Shown here: piece by piece, positions 24,301 to 36,300 of the stretch | How the letters are laid out: each line of letters starts with the position of its first letter | Position numbering within the stretch: position 1 is the stretch's first letter | Source of the DNA: Alligator mississippiensis | Lineage: Eukaryota > Chordata > Crocodylia > Alligatoridae | Reading direction: 5' to 3' | DNA: 64,000 nucleotides | Assembly: GCF_030867095.1 (NCBI RefSeq) | Contig: NC_081824.1 | Coordinates: 348,104,203 to 348,168,202, forward strand | Notes under the pieces: model-generated | The model's input: the letters and a program-made list of their open reading frames with translations, nothing else | Database searches by the model: none | Told to the model about the DNA's origin: nothing | Position numbers and translations under genes: made by a program

Positions 24301-27300
24301 ACATCTTAAGAAAGGTAGAATCAACCCTACAAATTGGGAAGTACTGGCTGGTAACAGGTCTCAATGGCGCTGCACCATACATCAAGCTACAACCCATTTC
24401 AAAGTGAACTGTTTTGCTCAGAAAGCCAAGAAATGGCAGAGGAGGAAGGAAAGCGCATAACATCCCGGCCAAGGGGTTGTGATCCACCCAAGGCATCCCT
24501 TGTCCTATCTGTGGAAAAAAAAATTGCAGAGCATGGATTGGACTCCTAAACCACCTTAAAACTCGCTGGTAATCCCCTGCCTTGGTAGACATCATCCTTG
24601 TTTTGAGGGATAGCTGATGATGATGATTTAGAGAACAAGTAAGACCACCTTTACTTCGGAAAAGAAGTGCACTAAGTGGGAACAGATAAGAAAAATATTT
24701 AAGTCTTTATCTAAATGATTCATTTAACACCATATGGAAATACACTCTCTCATAGTTCTGTCTTCCATCTAGCAATAACTTTTCATACAAGATGTATTTG
24801 ATAGCTCCACTTACGCATTGAGTCTGTAGTGTTTCAAAGCTGTGGGTGGATTTGTCTAGCTACTAAAATCCTTAATGGAACACATTTTGTAAACACTGGT
24901 ATTATCTGTATTCACTGTGGCACATTTAATAATACTACAGTAATACACAAAGTCACTATGTCGTGTCTTGGCTAAATTAGAGGTATATATAATACCTACC
25001 TGGAAGAAAAAGCATGAGAGCAAAGAATAAAAAATTAAGGCCCCCTCTACACTTTACATGTATTAATTGGTTAATTGCACAATTACCTAGAGACTGGCTA
25101 CAAGTGCAAAGTAGCTATCACAGGACAATAAAACCTCCAACCAGCTATAAAGTTAGACCTAAAAGATGTGTACTAACTTTACAGCTGGTTGCTATCAAGC
25201 TTTAAATTTGTACATGCCCTAGCAGCAGAAGGCAAGGAGCGTGTTCCATTGAGGAAGGACAACAGGTCAGGCCTCCCCAAGGTGGGAAGGATCGAGATGA
25301 CTAACACCAAGAAGAAGCACTGGGTGGTGGCAATTGGAGACTCCCTTCTATGGGGGGGACAGAGGGATACACCTGCTGACTTGACCTGTTATCTTGGGAA
25401 GTCCAGTGCTTGCCCGAAGCCCAGATCCAAGATGTCACAGAAGGATTACCAAGACTCATCTGGCCCCCATGCTGCTCCATCTGGCCCTCTGACTACTACC
25501 CCATGTGGGTACCGATAGTACTACCATGGAAGACCCTGAGCAGATCAAAAGTGACTACAGGGCTCTGGGTACAAGGGTGAAACAGATGGGCAGGATCTCT
25601 TTGATCCTTCCAGTGAAAGGAAAGGGTGCATCCTGCAGAGCAATGCCTGGCTGCGCAGGTGGTGTTGCCAGCAGGGCTTTGGCTTCTTTGACCATGGGAT
25701 GATGTTCCAAGAAAGATTGCTGGGAAGAGATGGGATCCACCTGATGAGGAGACAGAAAAGCATCTTTGCAGATACACTCACTAACCTAATGAGGTGGGAT
25801 TTAAACTAGTTCACCAGGGGATGGAGACCAAAACCCTGAGGTAAGTAGGGAAGTGGGTGACCTGGAGAAACAGTAAGCAGGAGGGGGCGGCAGGGGAGGT
25901 GTTCTCATTCTTCCTGAGAAATCAGGGCAATTGACTAGTTAACTTGGGTGTCTATACATGAAAGCACAGAGCCTGGGAAACAAGCTGGAAGAACTGGAAG
26001 TCCTCACACAGTCTCAGAACTCTGACATAATTGGAATAACAGACTTGATGGGATAACTCGCATGACTGGAGCACTGTCATAGATGGGTACAAACTGTTCA
26101 GGAAGGACATGCAGGGGAGAAGAGGAGAAGGAGCTGCACTGTAGGTAAAAGAGCCATATGATCGCTCAGAGCTCCAGTATGAAACTGGAGATAGGCCTGT
26201 TGAGTGCAACAAGGGTGATGTTGTGGTGGGGGGTATATTATAGACCACAAGGCGAGCAGGAAGTGGTGGATGAGGCTTTCTTCAAAATCCCAGGACCTGG
26301 TTCTCATGGGGGGCTTCAGTCACCCTGACATTTGCTGGGGGGGGGGGGGGGGGAGAAGAGGTATACAGCAGTGCACAGGCAGTCCAGGAAGTTTCTGGAG
26401 AGTGCTGGGGACAACTTCCTGGTGCAGGTGCTGGAGTGGCCAATACTCTTCTTGACCAGCTGCTCACGAAACAGGAAGAATTGGTGGGGAATGTATTGGT
26501 AGATGATATCTTGGGCAGCGGTGACCACAAGATGATTGAGTTCAGGATCCTGAGAGCTAACAGAAACCTGGTGGGATTCTTCCCACGATGGGGCAGTACA
26601 CATTGAGGGTTATAAGCTGCAGAAAGGATAGAGTGGGGAGGAGAGGAGGGGGAGGGGTTGCGCTCTATGTCAATGAGCGATATACATCGACCCTTATCAA
26701 AATGGAATTGGAGGAGGAGAAAGTAGAAGGATTGTGGGTTAGGTTACATGGAGGTCAAGGAGAAATGGATTTGATAGTGGGTGTCTGCTACAGACCCCCA
26801 CACCAATGGGAAGAACTAGATTTGGGGCTCCTGAGGCAGCTCTCGGACACCATAAAAACTAGGGAGGCGGTAGTCATGGGGGACCTAAACTACCCAGACA
26901 TCTGCTGGGAGATGCAGACAGCAAAGTCCCACCATTCAAGCAGGTTCCTATCCTGCATACAGGACCTCCATCTGACGCAGGAGGTACATGGTCCCACTAG
27001 GGGGAATGCCTTGCTGGACCTGGTATTGGCAACAGGGGATGACATGGTAGGAGATCTACAGATCAGTGGTCACCTGGGGGACACTGATCACCAAGTAACA
27101 GAATTCACCATAAGACGTCGAGTGGGAAAGGTAACTAGTAGGGTGCAAGTGCTAGACTTTAGGAAAGCTGATTTCAATGAACTCAGGCGTTTAGTCAAGG
27201 ACGCACTGCAGAGTAAGAGTTTTGAAGAGATGGCAGCCCAGGAAGGGTGGCTGTGCCTTAAGGAAATGATCCTTCAGGCACAGAGGGAGACAATCCCGAT

Positions 27301-30300
27301 GCGGGGAAAAAGGGGGAAAGGGGCTATGAGGCTTCCTTGGCTGACCAGAGAAACCCAGAGCAGCCTACGGGCAAAAAGGGGGGCATATACAAAGTGGAAA
27401 CGGGGAGAGACTACTAAAGAGGAGTATACCTCCTCTGCTTGCACTTGTAGGGAGGCAGTTAGAAAGGCCAAAGCTACCATGGAGCTGAGGATGGCATCCC
27501 AAGTTAAGAATAACAAAAAATTGTTTTTTTAGATATATAGGGAGTAAAAGGAAGGGCCAGGGTGGAATAGGACCCCTACTAGATGGGCATAAGCAACTGG
27601 TGACGGACAGGGGGGACAAGGCTGAACTCCTCAATGAGTTCTTTGCCTCGGTGTTTCTAAGCGAGGGACAAGACAAATCTCTCACTGGGGTTGTAGAGAG
27701 GCAGCAGCAGGGCGCCAGACTACCAAGCGTAGACCCCGAGATGGTGCAGAGGCACTTGGAGGAACTGGATGTGTTTAAGCCGGCAGGCCCGGATGAGCTC
27801 CATCCGAGGGTACTGAAGGCACTGGCTGACGTCATTGCGCAGCCACTGGCAGGAATATCTGAATGCTCATGGCACATGGGCCAGGTCCCGGAGGACTGGA
27901 AAAGGGCCAATGTGGTCCCCATTCTCAAGAAGGGGAGGAAGGAGGACCCAGGCAACTATAGGCCAGGCAGTCTCACCTCCATCCTTGGCAAAGTCTTTGA
28001 AAAAATTATCAAGGCTCACATTTGCGAGAGCCCGGCAGGACAAATTATGCTGAGGGGAAACCAGCATGGGTTCGTAGCAGGTAGATCATGCCTGACTAAT
28101 CTAGTCTCTTTTTATGACCAGGTTACAAAACACCTGGATGCAGGAGTAGGGGTAGACGTCGTTTACTTAGACTTCAGGAAGGCCTTCGATACAGTATCCC
28201 ACACCATATTGGTGAACAAGTTAAGAGGCTGTGACTTGGATGACTACACAGTCCGGTGGGTGGCGAACTGGCTAGAGGGTCGTACCCACAGAATCGTAGT
28301 GGGTGGGCTGGTATCGACCTGGAAGGGTGTGGGCAGTGGGGTCCCGCAGGGCTCGGTCCTAGGACCGATACTCTTCAATGTCTTCATCAGCTACTTGGAC
28401 GAGGGAGTGAAGTGTACTCTGTCCAAGTTTGCGGATGACAAAACCGGGGGGAGAAGCGGACAAGCCGGAGGGCAGGGAACAACTACAAGCAGACCTGGAT
28501 AGGTTGGACATATGGGCAGAAAACAACAGAATGCAATTCAACAAGGAGAAATGCAAAGTGCTGCACCTAGGGAAGAAAAATATCCAGCATACCTACTGCC
28601 TCGGAAATGACCTGCTTGGTGGCACGGAAGCGGAAAGGGATCTTGGAGTCCTAGTGGACTCCAAGATGAACATGAGTCATCAGTGTGACAAAGTCATCAG
28701 GAAAGCTAATGGCACTTTATCATGCATCAGCAGATGCATGACGAACAGAACCAAGGAGGTGATAATTCCCCTCTATCGGGCGCTAGTCAGACTGCAGTTG
28801 GAATAGTGCGTGCAGTTTTGGGCGCCACACTTCAAGAGGGATGTGGATAACCTGGAGAGGGTCCAGAGAAGGGCCACTCGTATGGTTAAGGGCTTGCAGG
28901 CCAAGCCCTATGAGGAGAGACTAGGGCACCTGGACCTCTTCAGCCTCAGCAAGAGAAGGTTGAGAGGCGACCTTGTGGCTGCTTATAAGTTCATCGCGGG
29001 GGCACAGAAGGGAATTGGTGAGGCTTTACTCACCAAGGTGCCCCCGTGGGTTACAAGAAATAATGGCCACAAGCTAGCAGAGAGCAGATTTAGACTAGAC
29101 ATTAGGAAGAACTTCTTCACAGTTTGAGTGGCCAAGGTCTGGAATGGGCTCCCAAGGGAGGTGGTGCTCTCCCCTAACCTGGGGGTCTTCAAGAGGAGGT
29201 TAGATAGGCATCTAGCTGGGGTCATCTAAACCCAGCATTCTTTCCTGCTTATGTAGGGGGTCAGACTCGATGATCTATTGAGGTCCCTTCCGACCCTAAC
29301 ATCTATGAATCTATGAAAGGAAGGATGGAGAGCAGCAGAGTAAGGACCCTGGACTTCAGAAAAGCAGACTCTGACTCACTCGGGGAACTGATGGGGAGAA
29401 TTCCCTGGGAAGACAGTCCAACGAGGAAGGGAGTCCCGGTGAGCTGGTTGTACTTAAAAGGAACCTTACTGAGGGTACAGGAATGAACCATTCTTATGTG
29501 CAGGAAAGCTTGCAAGCATGGCAAGAGTGGCCAAGGTCTGGAACGGGCTCCCAAGGGAGGTGGTGCTCTCCCCTACCCTGGGGGTCTTCAAGAGGAGGTT
29601 AGATAAGCATCTAGCTGGGGTCATCTAGACCCAGCCCTCTTTCCTGCCTATGCAGGGGGTCAGACTCGATGATCTATTGAGGTCCCTTCCGACCCTAACA
29701 TCTATGAATCTATGAATCATGGCAGAAGACCAGCTTGGCTTAGCAGACAACTCCTCAGTAAACTAAATCACAAAATGGAAGCTTAGAGGAAGTGAAAACT
29801 TGGACAAACAACTAGGGAGGAGTATAAGAATACACGCTGGACATGCAGAGATGAAGTCAGTAAGTCCAAAGCGCAACTGGAGCTGCAGCTAGCAAGGGAT
29901 GTGAAGGGTAACAAGAAGGGTTTCTACAAGTATGTCAGTAACAAGAGGAAGATTACAGAAAGTGTTGGTCCCTTAGTGAATGGGAGAGGCAACCTGGTTC
30001 ACAGATTATGCAGAATAGGCTGATGTACTCAATGCCTTTTTCACCTTCACAGGAAAGGTCAGCTCCCAGACTGCCGCACCTGGCAGCATAGTTTGGGGAG
30101 GAGGTGAACAGTCAACAATGGTGAAAGAACAGCTGAGGAACTATTTAGAAAAGCTGGACATATACAAGTTCATGGGGCTAGATGGGATGCACCTGACGGT
30201 ACTGAGGGAGTTGGCTGATGTGACTGCAGAGCTGCTGGCCATCATCTTTGAAAACTCATGACGATTAGGAGAGGTCCAGGATGACTGGAAAAGAGCAAAC

Positions 30301-33300
30301 GTAGTACGCATGTCTAAGAAAGGGAAAAAGGAGGATCCAAGGAACTACAGACCAGTCAGCCTCACTTTCATCCCTGGAAAAATCATGGGAGCAGATCTTC
30401 AAGGAATCCATTTCTAAGCACTTGGAGAAGAAGGTGCTTAGGAACGAACAGTCAGCATGGATTCACCAAGTGCAAGTCAAGCCTGACCAACCTGATTACC
30501 TTCTATCATGAGGTAACTGACTCTTTGGATGCAGGGAGAGCAGTGGATGTGAACTTTAACTTTAGCAGGCTTTTTGATACGGTCTCCCACAACATTCTCG
30601 CAGGCAAGCTAAGGAAGTATAGTCTGGATGAATGGACTGTAAGGTGGATAGGAAACTGGCTGGAACATCACGCTCAGAAGGTAGTAATCAATGGCTTGCT
30701 GTCTAGTTAAGAGCAGGTATCAAGTGGAGTGCCCCAGGGGTTGGTCCTGGGGCTGGTTTTGTCCAATATCTTCTTCAACAACCTGGAAGATGGCATAGAG
30801 TGCACCGTCAGAAAGTTTGCAGATGACACCAAGCTGGGGGGAATAGTAGATGCATTGGAGGATAGGGCTAAGATTCAGAATGACCTAGACAAATTAGAAG
30901 ATTGGGCCAAAAGGAATCTCATGAGGTTGAACAAGGACAAGTGCAAAGTCCTGAACTTAGGATGGAACAATCCCATGCACCAGTACAGGCTGGAGGCTAA
31001 CTGGTTAAGCAACAACTCTGCAGAAAAGGACCTGGGGGTTACAGTGGACAGTAAGCTGAATATGAGCCAACAGTGTTCCCTTGTTGCCAAGAAGGCTAAT
31101 GGCATACTGGGCTGCATTGTTAGGTGTGTTGCCAGCATGCCAAAGGAAGTGATTATTTCCCTCTATTTAGCACTGGTGAGGCCACATCTGGAGTAATGTG
31201 TTCAGTTTTGGGCCCCCCACTAAAGAAAGGATGTGGACAAACTGGAGAGTCCAGTGGAGGACAACAAAAATGGTGAGGGGAGGACAGGCTGAGGGAACTG
31301 GGCTTATTTTGTCTAGAGAAGGATTTAATAGCAGCCTTCAACTACCTGAAGTGGGGTTCAAGAGGTTGGAGCTAGACTGTTCTCAGTGGTGGCAGATGAC
31401 AGAACAAGGAGCAATGGTCTCAAGTTGCAGCAAGGGAGGGTGCCTAGAATGCTGGGTGCTGTTCAAGGGTGAGTGTAATCTGGCATTGCCAAGAAATTCC
31501 AGGGGAGAGGAAGCTGGAAGCAAACCCAGAAAACTTCAGGAACAGGATTGAGACTCAGGATGGGACACAATTTTGCCACTCTGATCCCGAGGTCAAGAAA
31601 CACAGCATGCAGTGGAAACGCACAGTCTCTGACCTCCCCAACATTTAAGAAGATAGTATCAGTTGGTAAATGTCTCAGAGACCATTTTTATGGGACATTA
31701 AGGCTAGGTACAGACATTCAAAAAGCCCGAGGCAAAAATCAATCTAAGTTGCACAGTTTTCTGTAAATGGCAGAGTTTAGATTGGTAGCAAACAGAACAC
31801 ACGCTCACCCTTTGGGGGAGGGGGGGACGGAGGGAGAAGGAAGAGAGTGTGTGTGGTGGTGGGGGGAGGGGGGGCATAAGTCTCAGACTGGGTTCCACCA
31901 TTTTTAAATCAGTCAGTGCGCCAAACTTCTGTTCTGTTATGGGCACAGACCAGTTTCTGATCACTTATGCTGGTAAAAGTGTAATGTCTGTACCTGGCCT
32001 AAGAGGGTAAACAGAACTGAGTATCATCCAGCTGGTCAAACCATCAACCGAAGTACTGGGTTAGTGAACTGTTGCATTTCCAAGAAACCATGAAGAATGA
32101 GTGCTGTGAAAAATCTGAGTTGAGGAATACTGCTTCTCTAGGAAAATGCATCACTACACACATCCCAGGTTTCAGTGAGCACAGACACCAAAAGCGATCA
32201 TGAACCACTTTACCACTCAACCTGTTCACTAGATTTGGTTCCCTCTGACTTCCACCCATTCCCCACGTTGAAGGAAAATCTTCATGGGAAGAATTTCAAT
32301 GACAAAAATGAGCAACAGCACCAGTCAGGGAATTTCTTGACATGCAGTAACTAGAACTTCTGCAAGATGAGCAGAACCAACCCGCACTGACCAATTCCAC
32401 TGATGCCAAGGGAAATATATATACTGAAGAAACGAACAGATAGTTGGAGATGCATCACTTTTGTACTTCCCCCAGGCTAAAGACTACCTAAGGACCCCCT
32501 CTAAACTTATGTCAGGAAGAATGACGTTTGACTAAACTTCCGGCAACTTCCAAAACATGTCTTCCTGTTGATTCCAATGGAGAGACTTTCCCACCCCTAT
32601 ATCCCCAACATAGCTCATTCAATCTCCATACCACTTACTCAGCAAGCTAGAGACTAAATAGTCATCGCCATGGCCCTCTTCTTTAATGACTTATCATTTA
32701 GTGGGATTAAAAGGGAGTCATTCCTGCCTTCGTTTCTGTCCACACTAGATTTGCTCAGAAATATCCCAGAGTTTCAGCTGGTACTGCCAGAACAGAAGCT
32801 CTGGTATAACTCGCTGTTGGAGTTTTGAGAAGTAATAGCTGTGTTTGTCTGAAGTCAGGCAGAAGGCAGGCTAACTTACAGATTAGCTAAATTAGAGTTG
32901 TATTAGCCTTTGTAAGCAGTGGCTTACTTCATCAGATTCTATGAAGGAACTTTTTAACATGATTGTATCATCTAAGCCTGCTCAGACAGTCAAGAAGACT
33001 GTGGTAGTCATGAAACAAAATTTCCAGGCAAGTCCTCTCACTAACTTCAAGCTTCTCTTGTTGATTCTCTGGTATACTCATGATGAATTGTGTACCATTT
33101 ATAAAATTAACTAACTACTGCATACAAATGTCATTTATAAAAGCTTTCAGGAAATACCCTACCTCCTTGGTGACTTCACTTTCAAAGCTATTAAAAAAAG
33201 TAAGGGCAATTCTGAATAACTGAGAAGTTCAGTACAAATCTTGCAATGTCTTTATGCCAAAATACCATTGCATTTCAGCTCCTTGAATGACAATATCAAT

Positions 33301-36300
33301 AACAAGAAAAGAGGCATAAAGATCCCACAGCAATACCCGACTCCTGCAGCTCTCAACTGGTGATCAACTAGAGTGCCATGGTATGCTGCGGTGCCTTGAG
33401 ATCCTTTTAAAGGTATTGCGGTGTGCCAGGCAATGCTAGACTGTTAGGTGTGCAAACATGATTCACAAGGTAAACCCAGAGATTCCAAATAGGAATTCAT
33501 AGTGTTAAAAAGCCCACAACAGGTCAAAATGTTTTCGAGTTCTTTGCAACAGAAGAATTGGTCTATTATTTTTCTGTATTTAAAAAATTGGTGACAACTA
33601 AGAACTGCAAGTCCCAGGCATGCCTTGAATCTATCAAGGGTGAGAACCACACTGTTCTATAAAAAACTTCTACTATATAGATGCCTTCATTCCCCCCATC
33701 ACACCATACACAGAACAAATGCAGAAAGTGGTGTGAAATCCTCTCCCTATTTTGTCTAATCTAATACAACCCAAAAGTCTCAGACTGAAAACAGAACTCT
33801 TCTGTTTCATCTTTTTTCGGCATCTTTCTGTCTATGCAGCAAGCGCTAGCTAACTCTCAGAAGCTTTTGGGAAAAGGGAAGAGATAGGAGAATGAAGACC
33901 CTTCCAAAACAATTACAGACTGGAAGTGGCCAGGGAAGAGCAGCAGCGGTGGTGGGCAGGGGAAGTGGTGGCCACTGGAGGGCGCGTTGGGGGGGGGGGG
34001 GGAGTGGTGGCAGTGGCAGGTGGAAGCAAAGTGGCAGCTTGGTGGAAACTTGCGGCCTGCACTAGTGCCTTGGGGCTAGACCAGTGGAGACCCAAGGTGG
34101 GGTGGAAGGCAGGTGGAGCCTGGGCTAGTGGGGGTGCAGGGTTCACCTGGCTCCATTGTGCAGGGCTTATGTGCAGTTCCCGGGTTCTCTGCCTGTGTCA
34201 CGCGTCTGGGGGGAGCCCTACATGATGGAGCCTGCAGCCTAGCCCCGCTTACTACTATGCACAGGTCATGGGCAACAGCAGGGAGCTCCATGCTATGGAG
34301 CCAGACTGGCTCTGCCCCTCTCCCTGCTGCCCTGGCCAAGCCCCATGATCTCCACCACTGGCTTCACTGCACAGGGCTCGAGCATGTAAGCCCCATGTGA
34401 TGGAGTCAGCAGCCCAGTCACATGCAGTAGTGGGGCTCACCAGGACCATGCACCACCAGGGGGATCCACCTGCTGTTGCCGCTGGTGACAGGGACTGTGC
34501 ACAATGGGGAAGCATGTTTGTGGGGGCCCCCCCAGACCCAATCATACACATGCACCCATACCCCACAATCCCCCCACACCAACCCACCAACCCACTTATC
34601 CCCAAACATACCCCCCACAAACCCCTCATACCCACCCACCCACACCCCCAACCCTCACATCTACACATCCTCCCACACCCACCCACCCACCCACAAGAGT
34701 AAGACTTCATTTTGAGCTATTATGCAATCACTTCTATGCACAAGACATACGCACACAAATCGGGAAAAAAATATTTTTTGAAATAAAATTCAAATACGTT
34801 ATTGTAGATGTTTGATTTTTAGTATATAATTTGGTTTTATTCTGGTTCCAAGATAGCAAACCCCTTCCCAAAAGGAGTACTTCTGGGGGTAAGGGGAGGG
34901 ACAAAATAGTGGCGAGGAGGCAGGGAGCAGCTACCCTTGTGGCTGTTGACAGCTCCCCAAAACTTGTTAAGCAGCCCTCCAGTTGAAGTAATTGCCCATC
35001 CCTGTTCTAGGAAAAACTTGGGGGATTTTCCTGTTGTTAGAAGTGAATGCAATGCATCAAAACTGTTCTCATTGGAAGTCTTTCCTGAAAGTTTCCCTGT
35101 GAAACAAAGCATTCTGCTCTCAACAGAACAGTAACATGCAAAGTTAAAAACCAAAAAAAGGCCAATAATAAGCGGCCAATTATTCTCAAACAGGATTTTT
35201 TTCCCAACATTCCCTTTGTTCTAAAGTTAATCCACACAGCTGTTACTGTGTCAATAAAAAAGTGTCAATAAGAAAGTGAGCAGCAGGATCCCTGAGAGAA
35301 GGTAAGCTGAAAACTTGCTCTTAGTTTGGGAGGAGCAGAGATAACCAATGGGATGCTGAGCAAGAATCCGTGGTAAGCACAGAACAAGATAAATTATATT
35401 TATGTTGAACAACATGCAATTAACTGCAGTTGAGCCCTGACAGCCACAACCACAGCCAAATAATACAGTGGTATGCAAAAAAAAAAAAAGTAAGAGCCTT
35501 TTAGAGAAGCAGCAGCCTAGCCAGGGAGCCCGGCAGGCAAGGCAGAGTGCAGCAGTTGCAGGTCGCTAGGGCAATAGGTTAATGGACCAATTAGCAGGTA
35601 CCTGCAGGTGGTTAACTGACAGGAGGCAGGCAGGGCCCTAGGAGCTTATAAACCCAAGGTTGGGGCTGGCTCAGGGAGCCTCTCCCTTGCAGCTGCAGGG
35701 GAAGGAGCTCCTGCCCAGGAGAGCCACCCAGGGACGCAGGTCTGATTGCTCTGCTGCCTGTAGGAGCATTTGGACTCAGGAAGCTCACAAGGAGTCAGGC
35801 TGGGAGGTAGGTTGGCTCAAGGGTGAAGGAAGGTTTGCTCTCTTAAAGGGCCAGAGGGCTACCTTCACTGTTGAGATTTATGTTATAGACTGAGGCCTTG
35901 TGTTTATACTGGAGGTTTGGGATGGGGCTGTCAGGGGCAGTTACAGAAGTCCCATTAATACTTGAGAGGCATGCAGTAGCTGTGAGCCCTGCCAGGGTAG
36001 GCTCAAGCAATTACTGAGGCTGGAGTGGGCAGAGTGCAAGGCAGCAGTGAGACAGAGGCCAGGGGCCCAGTACCAGAGGGCCACAGACACAGGGGTCTGG
36101 CAGACAGGGGCCAAGGGCCCTGCACCAGAGGGGTGCAGACACACAGGAACCTGGGACCTGGCAGACAGGGGCCAGGGGCCCAGCGACCAGAAAAGACGAG
36201 CAAGAGCTAGTGCCTTAAAGCCAGGTCCGATACAGTGGGTACAAGCTAGAAGGCCTAGCTACAGTAAAAGGATGGAAGCCGAGGAGACTGAAGCCCCAAC

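Noticed and set aside
26588..29127. Host gene with endonuclease and reverse transcriptase domains
   Set aside because: It is a CR1 LINE with the standard tail, nested in another CR1; the frames carry frameshifts and stops.
36051..36190. CRISPR-like array
   Set aside because: Units are imperfect tandem repeats without unique spacers, and the context is an animal intron.
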